DNA of 64,000 nt from Marinoscillum sp049115815 (GTDB taxonomy: Bacteria; Bacteroidota; Bacteroidia; Cytophagales; Cyclobacteriaceae). Positions 1-9,348 of this stretch are shown here, in pieces. Under the pieces are notes generated by a model that searched no databases, was not told where the DNA came from, and saw only the letters and a program-made list of their open reading frames with translations. The translations under genes were made by a program, and so were the position numbers. The stretch lies in contig JAGDZO010000004.1 in assembly GCA_049115815.1 (NCBI GenBank), positions 248,001 through 312,000 on the forward strand, written 5' to 3'. Every line of letters begins with the position of its first letter. The stretch's first letter is position 1.

Positions 1-360
1 TGGCAAGGTGAAGGTTTTGGAGGAGTTATGGAAGAGGTATGGTCTGCGCCCGATGCTTCGGGTACCATGATGGGCATGTTCCGGCATTTTGATGGTGACG
101 GAAATATCAACTTCTATGAATTTTGGGTCTTGGATAGTGCTGGCATGAAGCTAAAGCACTTCAATCCTGATATGGTAGGATGGGAAGAAAAGGAAGGCTA
201 TGTGACTTTCGCCAAGGAAGATTATCAGGATGGGCAGGTACTACTGAAAGGCCTCACCTATGAAAAAATCAGTGACGACCAGATGAAGATCTCTCTAAAA
301 ATGAAAAATGGGGAAGAGGTCAAGACTGAAATCTTTATGATGACCAAAATGGATGATTAG
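1..360 (+). CDS. DUF6265-like protein, 3' part (gene enters from the left edge)
   Basis: The frame is open from base 1: residues WQGEGFGGV precede the first Met at 28, so the true start lies outside the window and 119 codons are present. The visible block (W-x-G-x-G-F-G-G, then EExWS, GxMMGMFR, FYEF) is the pattern of the DUF6265 family, small proteins of unknown function common in Bacteroidota, often secreted. The C-terminal half is beta-rich and charged with no membrane segment. No downstream partner lies on the same strand; the next gene is convergent. Family assignment is by motif memory; nothing in the sequence gives a function. Confidence 0.7.
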   Translation, partial: WQGEGFGGVMEEVWSAPDASGTMMGMFRHFDGDGNINFYEFWVLDSAGMKLKHFNPDMVGWEEKEGYVTFAKEDYQDGQVLLKGLTYEKISDDQMKISLKMKNGEEVKTEIFMMTKMDD

Positions 361-411
361 ACAATGTGTCATAAGAGCCACAACAATACTTGCAGACCAA
401 AAAGAAAAATA

Positions 412-876
412 TTAAGGTATTAGTTCTATATCAAGCTGCCTTCCTGCTTCAAAAGCTTTAACATCCAGCCCAGAACCAATAGCCAACCCCACAGCCATTC
501 CGATTGGTAATCCCAATCCAAAAAAACCCATATTTTCAAAGATTGCAGCAAAGACACCTCCAAATGGAACCCCAAATACGGACATCCCAATAATCAACCA
601 ACTATTTCTATAGTGATTCTTAGTGACCAATTTCAGTTCTTTTTCCAACTGCGTCGTAATTCTTGATTGAGTCTTACGAACTAGTTTTTTGAGCCCTTTG
701 TCCAACTCCTTATAAGAATTGATAGCATCAACTTGACTGTTTATAGAAATGATTATCTCCTGAGGCAAATCGTTTTTATTTAACTCCATAAGGAGCAAAT
801 TCAATTGAGAATACGCTTTTGCGAGTCTTTTATCTTGATCTATATTTATTCGGTTGTCTAAATTTTTGATTTCCAT
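412..876 (-). CDS. small membrane protein of unknown function, coiled N-terminus plus two membrane segments
   Basis: I do not recognise a family. The 154-residue protein has a charged helical N-terminal region (about residues 1-88, Lys/Glu/Gln rich, probably coiled coil), then two hydrophobic stretches at about 92-112 and 116-138 rich in Gly, resembling a glycine-zipper hairpin, and a short tail. There is no signal peptide, so the helical part is expected to be cytoplasmic. It stands alone, convergent with the DUF6265 gene and about 80 bases upstream of nothing on its own strand. The reading frame is clean and codon use is a little more AT-rich than its neighbours, so it is probably a real accessory gene. 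Confidence 0.6.
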   Translation of the reverse strand: MEIKNLDNRINIDQDKRLAKAYSQLNLLLMELNKNDLPQEIIISINSQVDAINSYKELDKGLKKLVRKTQSRITTQLEKELKLVTKNHYRNSWLIIGMSVFGVPFGGVFAAIFENMGFFGLGLPIGMAVGLAIGSGLDVKAFEAGRQLDIELIP

Positions 877-958
877 CTGTTCCTGGGTTGAATCTATGCA
901 TTAGTTAGTGTATTCTCTGACAAGTTCATTACAACTTCATTTGTAATTAAACTTCCTC

Positions 959-2344
959 CTACTTCACCAAGATAAATTCATAGCCATTGCAGGGGTTGTA
1001 GAACTGCAGTACTGTCAAACCTTGGATGGGAAGGTCAAAGGCATAGATGGTTCCTCCTTCGAAGATTTCATTGGTGATTAACTCCATGGCATTTTGATCT
1101 GCTGTGGTAGGAGTGGTCGAATAGTAATAATCATCAAGCAAGGTGATTTCCAATTGATTGGCAACTGCCGATATCGACATTTCACGCAAGTACAACTCAC
1201 CGTTTCCATCTTCACCCTCTACTATTAACCCTACGCTATTCGCCGGTATGCTGTCTGACTCGAACCCATAAGTCATCATAAATCCTGAGCCATTAGGTAA
1301 CAATTCAGCGATGCTTCCAGTCTCCGCCAACGAGTTGAGGCTATCATCAAAAATGAAAGGGATATTGACACTGTAAAATGATTGCGCGAGTTCCTCAAAT
1401 CCCAATCCACTCGAATTAATCAGGCTCTTATTCAATATGCCTGCTCCATGATTGGCCGTTGATACGGTATACTGTGGTGTTGTGCTGGCACCAGCACATA
1501 AAGATGGGCCATCCGTAGTGAAATTGTTGAGCGTCAGTGCATCCAGTAGGATGTCTGATCCATCCAGACTAAATGAAACAGGCGTATTCAGCACCAATTG
1601 ACCATTCAGAAATCGATAGCCGACTGCTTGTTCCAGGATCACATTCGCACCAGTATATACAGATTGAGCTGTGGCTCCTTTGCCAGCAATGTCAAAAAAG
1701 ATGGTTCTTCTTTCGAGATCGATATTCCAGAAAATGGAAACATCAATGTCTGAGAGGTAGAGCTGCTGAGAAGGTGCCACGCCACCAAACAAGCGAGGGG
1801 CCTGACCTTTGAACAAGTCTAGATTGGAGGAAATCTCTGTTGAGAGCAGGTTGACATCTCCGGCTGTAGCCGGCTCGAAGGTGACCCTAGTAGGGGCGGA
1901 CAGATCGGTTTTGCTCCTGAAAACCAGATCATCTCCTTGATCTTCCACGAACACAAATTCGAACTCAGCTCCGAAACTGGCTTGATCCAATTCAAACAAG
2001 TAATGCAATGCACCATAGGTCTCAAAGATCAGTTCTATGCCTTGCCCGGCATCCAGTCTATAAGGAATGGATTCTTTAAAATAGCGCCCTTCCTCTGCGG
2101 CCAGATCTGTTGATATTTTCACCAGGCCATCTCTGCCAAAGTCCATAAGCATAAAAAAGCTCCCCGAATTGGCGGTGGGCCGATAAGTGATCTTCCAGCC
2201 ATCGGCTGGCTCAGTGAGTCGATCTTGAAGGCCGTCTAATACCTCGCTCACACGATCTTCCACAGAAGGCAAACCACCCTCTTCTTCCTTACATCCCGCG
2301 AGGAGTAAAGCCATGAATATCATATATGTGAGCTTTCTTCTCAT
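959..2344 (-). CDS. DUF4302 family lipoprotein (last gene of the SusCD operon)
   Basis: A 461-residue surface or periplasmic lipoprotein. Residues 1-18 form a lipoprotein signal peptide ending in the lipobox LLAGC (Cys18), followed by an acidic KEEE stretch like the export signals that send Bacteroidota lipoproteins to the surface. The segment after it, with RVSEVLDGLQ and GWKITYRP, matches the start of DUF4302, a family usually found next to SusC/SusD and a zinc metallohydrolase lipoprotein. The gene follows that metallohydrolase with a one-base gap, so it is the distal gene of a four or five gene operon. It probably binds or presents the substrate, but that is inferred from context only. 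Confidence 0.8.
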   Translation of the reverse strand: MRRKLTYMIFMALLLAGCKEEEGGLPSVEDRVSEVLDGLQDRLTEPADGWKITYRPTANSGSFFMLMDFGRDGLVKISTDLAAEEGRYFKESIPYRLDAGQGIELIFETYGALHYLFELDQASFGAEFEFVFVEDQGDDLVFRSKTDLSAPTRVTFEPATAGDVNLLSTEISSNLDLFKGQAPRLFGGVAPSQQLYLSDIDVSIFWNIDLERRTIFFDIAGKGATAQSVYTGANVILEQAVGYRFLNGQLVLNTPVSFSLDGSDILLDALTLNNFTTDGPSLCAGASTTPQYTVSTANHGAGILNKSLINSSGLGFEELAQSFYSVNIPFIFDDSLNSLAETGSIAELLPNGSGFMMTYGFESDSIPANSVGLIVEGEDGNGELYLREMSISAVANQLEITLLDDYYYSTTPTTADQNAMELITNEIFEGGTIYAFDLPIQGLTVLQFYNPCNGYEFILVK

Positions 2345-2345
2345 G

Positions 2346-3224
2346 TTACAGTTTGGACTGAATGATGGCGCGAAGTGCTGTCAGATCTACATCTACTTCT
2401 TTTTTGTAATGAGCTGAGATGGCCGCCAACTTTTCTGCGATGGCCGCCTTGCCGATGTTTTCTGCTTCACATTCGGCAGTGGTACAATCTTCGGTTTGGC
2501 TGATGTATTTGGCATCAAAATCCGGATCGAAAAGGTAGAATGCCACTGTTTCCGCAAAGTCTTCATTGGGCGAACTGGTCGCATAGGGTGAAACAAACCC
2601 TCTATTCAGGGCATCTTCGTCCGTGATATTAAACCAAGATCCGGCACTCGAGTAGCCAGCGGTGGTGATCGTCTCAAAGGCATTTGGCAACTTATAAAGC
2701 TGATGAACTGTATGCGCAAACTCATGGTAAACTACCTGAAGTTGAAGCGTACGCCAATCTTCGTCATCAGGATCCAGTGAATTGACATCTGTGAAAGTAA
2801 TCCTCGAGCCAGAGTCGGCAGTACCGAGCGTCACTGTGCCATCCGGATTGTAAATCAGTCCTCCAAGTAGGATGATCTCCGGTGGTACATGTCCTCTGAA
2901 AAAATCTTCACCACCTGGTAGTTCGAGGTATGGGTTTATCCAATACTCTTCTATAAAGTCCAGCATGGGCCTTACATTTTCTAGTCTTGGAGGTGTGACT
3001 CGCTCACCAGGGTCTACATACCTATCTACAAATCGGTAGCGAATGGCCATATTGTACTCATCCGTAAAGTTCTCTTTTATATACAAGTCCAACTCTGTCA
3101 ACTCCAGATCAACATCCAATTCATCTACATTCAGGGATTCGTCAGGATAGCATGCAGGAGCTAGCAGTACTAAGATCAGTACGCCAAGTAGGGCAATATT
3201 TGATGGTCGTTTAATCACGGTCAT
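2346..3224 (-). CDS. substrate import-associated zinc metallohydrolase lipoprotein
   Basis: A 292-residue lipoprotein: hydrophobic signal with lipobox LAPAC (Cys25), then a metallohydrolase domain. The zinc motif HEFAH is at residues 167-171, preceded by VVY, and a downstream EDFAET segment can supply the third ligand. This is the architecture of the SusD-linked zinc metallohydrolase family of Bacteroidota, thought to act on imported peptides or glycopeptides at the cell surface. The start overlaps the 3' end of susD by 14 bases, which indicates translational coupling. The substrate cannot be told from the sequence. Confidence 0.85.
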   Translation of the reverse strand: MTVIKRPSNIALLGVLILVLLAPACYPDESLNVDELDVDLELTELDLYIKENFTDEYNMAIRYRFVDRYVDPGERVTPPRLENVRPMLDFIEEYWINPYLELPGGEDFFRGHVPPEIILLGGLIYNPDGTVTLGTADSGSRITFTDVNSLDPDDEDWRTLQLQVVYHEFAHTVHQLYKLPNAFETITTAGYSSAGSWFNITDEDALNRGFVSPYATSSPNEDFAETVAFYLFDPDFDAKYISQTEDCTTAECEAENIGKAAIAEKLAAISAHYKKEVDVDLTALRAIIQSKL

Positions 3225-4707
3225 TAGGTTCTAATCCTCCTACCTCAATGGCAGATTCGGGAATTTGTAATGCCATTCTTGGATCATTGGGCTCCAGCTC
3301 AATGGTAGAGCCATCAGCCAAATCATGCGTGACTCCAAAGCCAAAACGCTTGATGTCAAACCACCTCATTCCTTGCATGATAAACTCTTTTCTGCGCTCG
3401 AAAATGATATAATTCAATAATATCAGCCGATCAGTAAATGATGGATCATTGTCCGCACCAAAAAATGATCTCAACCGATCGAAGGTCAGTTCGGTACTAG
3501 CCCCGCTATACCTTTTGCTTACAAACACCTGCAAATCTGCCAGGCACGCATCCAAGTCATTCTGAATGGCATAAGCCTCGGCGCGATTGAGCAGTACTTC
3601 TTCGCCCGTGAAGGAAAGGGCCACATGATAGAGAAACCCAACGTTGGAATTGAGGCTGCTGCGCTGAAATAGGTTTTCATACCGCACTGGCAGTAAGGCA
3701 TTGTCTCCTTTGACAAAGGCAGGATTTTCTCGCTCGTCTGTCGTGCCAGGAAAAGGGCTCGTACCGAATAGATCACCGTAAAACTCAGATGTAGGGCCAT
3801 GGCCAAACCTCGGGCTTTGTATCAACGAGTATTTTCTCATCAGCAAAATATTGCTCGGCAGATCAGGAGACGAATACAATTGGGGATAACCCGTGATACT
3901 AGATTTGGCATTTTGAAATTCCTGACTCGTCAAGTCTCTTACATACGTGCCGGGATTCTCACCCAGAAGTTGGCTGCTATAATCGATACATCTAGCAAAA
4001 TCTCCTTTCCAGAGGTAATAACGAGAAGCAAAAGCCAAGGCAGCATTGGTGTTGAAATGATATTTTCCAGAATTGTTGTAATAACTATCGCTCACCTTTC
4101 TTAGTCCATCTCTGAGATCATCTTCCACCTCTCCATAGACCTTGCGTACAGATTCACGTTCATAGGTGGCTATGAATGTGGTCTCAGGTTCTTTGACATA
4201 AGGCACACCATCGCCCGACGGATCGACACCATAGTCTGGCCCAAACATATTGACCAACATAAAATGGCCATAAGCTCTGGTAAGCAGGGCCTCCGCCTCA
4301 ATGGCATCTTTTCTTTCTTCGTCTTCTTCAGAGATCTGCAGTTCATCTATTACTTTCAGTACTTCATTGGCATGGGCAATGGCACCATAGGTTTCATTCC
4401 AAAAGTAGTTGGGTGTGTCCTGCTCTCCATCTCCGCTGGTCACATCTTCCCACGCGTAGAGTTGCTGATGGTTTTGCCTGATATTCACCCCAGTGGTGAA
4501 TTGCACATTGTCAGACATCCATTCGGTAAAAGCCGGACTGGCTGAGGAATAGGCGTTGGTGAGCAATTGTGCTGCTTTGTCCAGATCATCTAGCGAAACG
4601 CGGTTATCAGGCACTTCATCCAAAAAATCATCGCATGCAGTCATACCAAATGACATGGCGAATCCTAATGCAGTTATTCGGGCAATATGGTTTATTCTCT
4701 TATGCAT
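3211..4707 (-). CDS. RagB/SusD family nutrient-binding lipoprotein
   Basis: A 498-residue SusD-type lid lipoprotein that captures substrate above the SusC channel. It has a lipoprotein signal ending TAC (Cys25) followed by DDFLDEVPDN, typical of SusD N-termini, TPR-like helices through the middle, and the conserved C-terminal region containing ERRKEF and RWFDIKR (about residues 435-455). Its start codon shares one base with the susC stop (TGATG), so the pair is translationally coupled. Neighbouring metallohydrolase and DUF4302 genes suggest a proteinaceous rather than a glycan ligand, which is inference; no glycoside hydrolase is present. Confidence 0.93.
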   Translation of the reverse strand: MHKRINHIARITALGFAMSFGMTACDDFLDEVPDNRVSLDDLDKAAQLLTNAYSSASPAFTEWMSDNVQFTTGVNIRQNHQQLYAWEDVTSGDGEQDTPNYFWNETYGAIAHANEVLKVIDELQISEEDEERKDAIEAEALLTRAYGHFMLVNMFGPDYGVDPSGDGVPYVKEPETTFIATYERESVRKVYGEVEDDLRDGLRKVSDSYYNNSGKYHFNTNAALAFASRYYLWKGDFARCIDYSSQLLGENPGTYVRDLTSQEFQNAKSSITGYPQLYSSPDLPSNILLMRKYSLIQSPRFGHGPTSEFYGDLFGTSPFPGTTDERENPAFVKGDNALLPVRYENLFQRSSLNSNVGFLYHVALSFTGEEVLLNRAEAYAIQNDLDACLADLQVFVSKRYSGASTELTFDRLRSFFGADNDPSFTDRLILLNYIIFERRKEFIMQGMRWFDIKRFGFGVTHDLADGSTIELEPNDPRMALQIPESAIEVGGLEPNDRD

Positions 4708-7700
4708 CAGAATCCAAGGTTAAGAGAAAAGGTGATGGTACGAGGTTGCGGTAGCGAAACGCCACCACTGCTGAAAAACTCAGGGTCTTGTCCTTTGAGG
4801 ACACTATCTGAATAAAGTAGCGCAATGTTCTGACCCTCCAAACTCACCGAAGCTGAGCTTAAGCCAATTTTAGAAATCATTTGATTAGGTATCTGATATC
4901 CAAGCCTGATTGTTCTCAGTCTCACATAATCGCCATCCGCTACTCTCGCTGTACTCTTGTTGTACAATTGGTAAGCGAGTACTAGATCGTTGTTGGTCTG
5001 TGCTACTCCTCTGTCCAAGATGACTGGATAGTCCGTGATCTCTTCATCTCCCGGCACTGCCCATCGGTCTACCAGCTCAGCCGGCAAGGCGTCAAAATCT
5101 GTGTAGGTAGCGAAGAAAGCGTCATTGAGACGAATTTTGTAATCAAATTTATAGGAGAGCAACACCATCAGGGACAGTCCTTTGTATTTGAATGTGTTGG
5201 TCAATCCACCGGCACCTCTTGGCTCAATGGGGCCTTCGTATTTGAGTGTAGCGTTGAGATTGGATCTGTTTTGGAGGTCATATTGGAGTACTGTTTCTCC
5301 TTCTTCGTTGAGGAAAGTAGGTACACCTGTATTGTCCAATCCGGCAAACTTGGTAGAGTAAAGTCCCCGCCGTGGGCCACCGAGCAATGCCGCTCCAGTT
5401 TGCCCAATGGCATCAGCAATCCTAGGCCCGAAATCCAATTTGGTGATTTTATCTACGGTGTAGCCCATGTTGAAATTGGTGCTCCAAGAAAACTTCTTAT
5501 CCTTAATATTCTGCGTGCTAATGGATACCTCAAATCCATCGGCAGTCATGTCAGCAAAATTCCCCGCTTTGAAGGCCTGTCCACCGATACCACTCGTGCG
5601 TACCACCCCAATCAAATCAAACGCCTCTCTACGGAAGTAGTTGAAATTGGTGCTGATGCGGTTTTTGAACATATCCAGATCCATCCCGATGTTGAGCTCG
5701 TTGAGCTTCTCCCAAGTCAATTCTGTGTTGGTCAGGTCTTGAATAAATAGATATGGCTCCTGATCAGTTGGTCGTACGGTTACGTCAGCTTGTAGGTTGA
5801 GCAGAGCACTTGCATTGGGAGGAAGGTTACCCGAGATCCCGTAGGTCCCACGTATTTTTAGATTGTCAATAATCTTGACATTGAAGAAATTTTCATTGGT
5901 GACATTCCATGCGCCACTCACATTCCACGTAGGGAGATATCTTGCAGCTTTACTTTCCCCAAGTTGATTGGAGCCATCATATCTCACTGTGAAATTGGCG
6001 ATGTATCGCGATTTATAGGCGTATCCACCGTTCCAAAACATTCCCACAAATCGATCCTGAGAAGAATTCAAACTGTAATAATCGATATTCTGTAAGTTGA
6101 AAAACTCGATGATATTAGGGTCTGTGATGACAATTCCTCCACTTTCGTAAATGACTCCCAAGCCTGTAGTAGAAGACTCTGTACGGTTAGAGAATCGGAG
6201 TTCCGAACCTGCCAGCATGTTGATCTCATGTTTCTCATTGATCGACTTGTTCCAATCTGCGCTGACCCTACCATAGATGTTAATCAGCTCACTTTGATCC
6301 AAATAGTTAAATCCACCTTGCGGCAATATGACCACCGGATTGAGCCCGGGATTGTCTGGATCACGGAAAAGCAAATTGTTAGCGTCCTGGATAAACTGAG
6401 TGCCATTGGCACGATAGGCTTCCGCTTGATTGGAGTTTTCATGTACGGTATGGTCTCTTACAGTATTGGCATATCGGGCTTGCACCACGCCTTTGAACGA
6501 AAGGTTGTTGGTGGGATTGACTTCAAAGTCTGTCTGTGCAGAAAAATCCGAAACAGTAATGTCAATAAAATTGTAATCAAGCTCCTCAAGGATATTGAAT
6601 GGCGCATAATTGCGTCTGAAATACTCCAAGTTGCCATCCTCATCATAGGGGCGGATAGATCGAGCAGTATTCAGCGCATAGCTAAATGGGTTGATGTCAA
6701 AACTGCGGCTAAACCGTCCGATAATGGGATCGAACTCTCTGTTTCTAGTGCCCGGCACACGCTGATCTCGGTAGCTGGCACTCAGTTTAAGTCCAAATGT
6801 GAATAGATCCGAGATGAAGTAAGTGTTGCGCGCCGAAGCGGTAATACGCTGCACATTGTCTGCTATGGTCTGACCTTGGTCATCGAGGAAACTAAGTGAA
6901 TAGTAGCTATTGGATTTTTCGTTTCCGGCAGTAAAACTTAGCGAATGCTGTTGCTGTAAGGCCGCATCTCTAAAAAGCACATCAAACCAATCGGTGTTGG
7001 CATTTTCGTATTGATTGAGAAATTCTTCATTGAGCGTACCTCCTTGGCCCCAATCAAGTTGGTGATTGGCAATCTGTGCAAACATTTTGCCCATGGCTCC
7101 ATAGTTCTGTGCTCTCACAGATGTGGTGATGTCTACCAATCCTTTTTCATAGAGTTCGCGATAGACCGACATCTCTTGGGCGGAATTCATCAGGTTGAAC
7201 TGGTTGTAGGTAGGTCGGAGTTTGATGGAATAATTCCCAGAGTAGTTGACGCGGAGCTTGCCACTTTTCCCTCGTTTGGTGGTGATCACTATGACGCCAT
7301 TGGCTGCTCTGGCACCATAGATCGCTGTTGCCGAGGCGTCTTTGAGTATCTGAAAAGACTCGATATCACTTGGGTTCAGGTTGGCAATGGATGAGCTGAT
7401 CAAAGTGTTTGCATTGCCGGAAACAAGATCATCGGTATTTACATTGGCAAGGTCTTCCAAGATCACCCCGTCAATGACAAAGAGTGGCTGATTGTTTCCA
7501 TTGATAGAGGCATTTCCTCTGATTCTGATTTTTGGACTCGTGCCAAACGTACCGGAGACATTGTCCACATTCACTCCTGCCACCTGTCCTTCGAGAGCGC
7601 GACTGACATCTGCTAGTCCATTGACTTTGATGTCTTCCATCTTTAAGCTCTCAGAAGCACCCGTAAAGAGCTTGCGATTGACCTCTTGAAAACCCGTGAC

Positions 7701-8006
7701 AACTACTTCTCCTAGCACCTGAGTGGATTCTTTTAGGGTGACATTGATAGATTTTCCGGCACTTACGGCTACCTCCTGGCTTTCCATCCCTATCATCCCA
7801 ATGATCAGGATCTGACCATCCTTGGCGGTAATCTTAAAATTGCCATCGAAATCAGTAACTGTACCAGTGTTTTCTCCCTTAATCTGTATGGTTGCCCCAA
7901 TGAGTCCTTCGCCATTTGGATCTACCACAGTACCCGATATTGTCTGACTAAGCACGACGGTGCTGCCAACAATGATCAAAAGTACTGTTGTCCAAATCTT
8001 CAACAT
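4707..8006 (-). CDS. SusC/RagA family TonB-linked outer-membrane transporter
   Basis: A 1099-residue TonB-dependent channel. A signal peptide (to about residue 20, ending LSQ) is followed by the CarboxypepD_reg-like domain (about 22-105: ISGTVVDPNGEGLIGATI and TDFDGNF), a plug domain with the RagA/SusC signature around RIRGNASINGNNQPLFVIDG and VLKDASATAIYGARAANG, and a large beta-barrel ending in a terminal Phe (LNLGF). No N-terminal anti-sigma-interacting extension is seen, so regulation by an ECF sigma pair is not indicated here. It forms the importer with the SusD protein encoded immediately downstream. Confidence 0.95.
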   Translation of the reverse strand: MLKIWTTVLLIIVGSTVVLSQTISGTVVDPNGEGLIGATIQIKGENTGTVTDFDGNFKITAKDGQILIIGMIGMESQEVAVSAGKSINVTLKESTQVLGEVVVTGFQEVNRKLFTGASESLKMEDIKVNGLADVSRALEGQVAGVNVDNVSGTFGTSPKIRIRGNASINGNNQPLFVIDGVILEDLANVNTDDLVSGNANTLISSSIANLNPSDIESFQILKDASATAIYGARAANGVIVITTKRGKSGKLRVNYSGNYSIKLRPTYNQFNLMNSAQEMSVYRELYEKGLVDITTSVRAQNYGAMGKMFAQIANHQLDWGQGGTLNEEFLNQYENANTDWFDVLFRDAALQQQHSLSFTAGNEKSNSYYSLSFLDDQGQTIADNVQRITASARNTYFISDLFTFGLKLSASYRDQRVPGTRNREFDPIIGRFSRSFDINPFSYALNTARSIRPYDEDGNLEYFRRNYAPFNILEELDYNFIDITVSDFSAQTDFEVNPTNNLSFKGVVQARYANTVRDHTVHENSNQAEAYRANGTQFIQDANNLLFRDPDNPGLNPVVILPQGGFNYLDQSELINIYGRVSADWNKSINEKHEINMLAGSELRFSNRTESSTTGLGVIYESGGIVITDPNIIEFFNLQNIDYYSLNSSQDRFVGMFWNGGYAYKSRYIANFTVRYDGSNQLGESKAARYLPTWNVSGAWNVTNENFFNVKIIDNLKIRGTYGISGNLPPNASALLNLQADVTVRPTDQEPYLFIQDLTNTELTWEKLNELNIGMDLDMFKNRISTNFNYFRREAFDLIGVVRTSGIGGQAFKAGNFADMTADGFEVSISTQNIKDKKFSWSTNFNMGYTVDKITKLDFGPRIADAIGQTGAALLGGPRRGLYSTKFAGLDNTGVPTFLNEEGETVLQYDLQNRSNLNATLKYEGPIEPRGAGGLTNTFKYKGLSLMVLLSYKFDYKIRLNDAFFATYTDFDALPAELVDRWAVPGDEEITDYPVILDRGVAQTNNDLVLAYQLYNKSTARVADGDYVRLRTIRLGYQIPNQMISKIGLSSASVSLEGQNIALLYSDSVLKGQDPEFFSSGGVSLPQPRTITFSLNLGF

Positions 8007-8025
8007 GAAAGGGGTTTAACTATGC

Positions 8026-8541
8026 TTATTTCTCAAACAGATGAATCACATTGACCTCTACTGTTTGACCGTAATTCTCGAATAGAGCTTCAAGCTCTTC
8101 TTGCGTGGATACTGTAGCTGTATCAGTCACCGCATCTGGAAGCAACCTGAAGTTGATGTAAGCTGATAGATAAAGCTCATCGTCTTCTATGTCTTCCGTT
8201 AAGGTGAAATCTGTAGGAAGTCCTAAATCTTCTTCAGGATCAAGCTCAAGTTCTTCTCCATCAAATTCCCATTCTCCTTCATCCTGAAGACGCTGAGATG
8301 GCAATCTCAAAGTTCTTTCGTAAGTATTGTCGTCGTTAATCTCTAACTCATAAGAAGTCTCACCATAGAGGTTGATATCTGTGTACCCTTCAAAACTTGC
8401 GAAAGCTGAAGGTAAATCTGTGAATTCAACTTCCACTAACTCCCAATCACCCACAAGTGGATTGATTTTTGGCTCATCTTCTTTACATGAACCCAAGGCC
8501 AATATGGCCACTAACCCGGTAACAATTAAACTTTTTTTCAT
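8026..8541 (-). CDS. lipocalin-like lipoprotein leading the SusCD operon
   Basis: The frame is open further upstream, but the start at 8541 gives a perfect lipoprotein signal (MKKSLIVTGLVAILALGSC, Cys19) followed by an acidic KEDEPK stretch, so I choose it over the Met at 8604. The 171-residue protein then begins LVGDWELVEVEF and continues with alternating strands and acidic turns, as in lipocalin-like (DUF4923/lipocalin_4 type) small lipoproteins. It ends 19 bases before susC, so it is probably the first gene of the operon. A small barrel lipoprotein could bind a hydrophobic ligand or regulate the channel; neither is shown. Confidence 0.72.
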   Translation of the reverse strand: MKKSLIVTGLVAILALGSCKEDEPKINPLVGDWELVEVEFTDLPSAFASFEGYTDINLYGETSYELEINDDNTYERTLRLPSQRLQDEGEWEFDGEELELDPEEDLGLPTDFTLTEDIEDDELYLSAYINFRLLPDAVTDTATVSTQEELEALFENYGQTVEVNVIHLFEK

Positions 8542-8648
8542 CTGGAAGTTCTTTATTTTATGAAACGCTTTTTTTGAATGAGTACCTTTAAGGAAGCAAT
8601 CCAAAATGCATTCCCCCTTACTTTAAAGGCTAAAAATAAGCATGGAAT

Positions 8649-9326
8649 ATGACTAATCACAGTCTAAAACTAATAACTACAGAAGATGGTTCGCACAGTT
8701 TGTTGAGAGAAGACCTCAATGAAACCTACCATTCTTTCCATGGTGCTCGTACCGAATCACTCTATGTTTTCATAGAAAAGTGTCTTGAATACTACCTGAC
8801 AGAACATTCCGTAGAGAGCGTTTCCATATTTGAGGTGGGATTTGGGACAGGCTTAAATGCTCTCCTTACGGCCAATTATGCCGAAAAAAGAAATGTGCTG
8901 GTAGATTTTCATTCTGTAGAACCCATTCCTGTTCCTAAGGATATTTATGCCGAATTGAATTTTGCGGAATCCGAGGAAGAAGCCAAAATATTGCAATCTC
9001 TCCATGATTCACCATGGGAATTGGCAGAGTTGATCACGGACAATTTTTCCCTGACCAAGTACCAATCTACACTTGAGCAGTTTGATTCTATTGGAGGATT
9101 TGATATGGTCTATTTTGATGCTTTTGCGCCAAGCAAACAAGCCGAAATTTGGAACCTTGAGAATATCGAGAAATGCTTTGGACTTTTGAAAAAAGGAGGA
9201 ATCCTCACCACTTATTGTGCTCAGGGGCAATTCAAAAGAAACTTGGCTACAGTAGGGTTTGAAGTGGAGACGCTGAAAGGAGCCATGGGCAAGAAGGAAA
9301 TGGTCAGAGCGCACAAGCCCAAGTGA
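8649..9326 (+). CDS. mnmD: tRNA 5-methylaminomethyl-2-thiouridine(34) methyltransferase MnmD
   Basis: A 225-residue SAM-dependent methyltransferase that carries out the last step of mnm5s2U34 formation in tRNA wobble positions. The conserved blocks are all visible: YHSFHGARTES (27-37), the SAM-binding loop EVGFGTGLN (62-70), DAFAPSKQAEIW, LTTYCAQGQFKRNL and the C-terminal GAMGKKEMVRA. Length fits stand-alone MnmD rather than the MnmC fusion. It faces the MFS gene tail to tail, with both stops inside a hairpin. It is monocistronic as far as can be seen. Confidence 0.9.
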   Translation: MTNHSLKLITTEDGSHSLLREDLNETYHSFHGARTESLYVFIEKCLEYYLTEHSVESVSIFEVGFGTGLNALLTANYAEKRNVLVDFHSVEPIPVPKDIYAELNFAESEEEAKILQSLHDSPWELAELITDNFSLTKYQSTLEQFDSIGGFDMVYFDAFAPSKQAEIWNLENIEKCFGLLKKGGILTTYCAQGQFKRNLATVGFEVETLKGAMGKKEMVRAHKPK

Positions 9327-9348
9327 CTTAGGTCACTAGTTTGGGCTT
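9315..9348. terminator. two-stage hairpin between convergent mnmD and MFS genes
   Basis: Outer arms AAGCCCAA (9315-9322) and TTGGGCTT (9341-9348) enclose inner arms GTGAC and GTCAC around a TTAG loop. Both stop codons lie inside it. The U-tract is weak on either strand, so it may work as a two-way terminator or a 3' end stabiliser. Confidence 0.55.

Noticed and set aside
1573..1812. Rightward ORF inside the DUF4302 gene, and similar long antisense ORFs in the SusC, TonB and FtsX genes (for example 5271-5750, 6228-6806, 7011-7394)
   Set aside because: All are shadows of strongly supported genes on the other strand, without domain or signal evidence.
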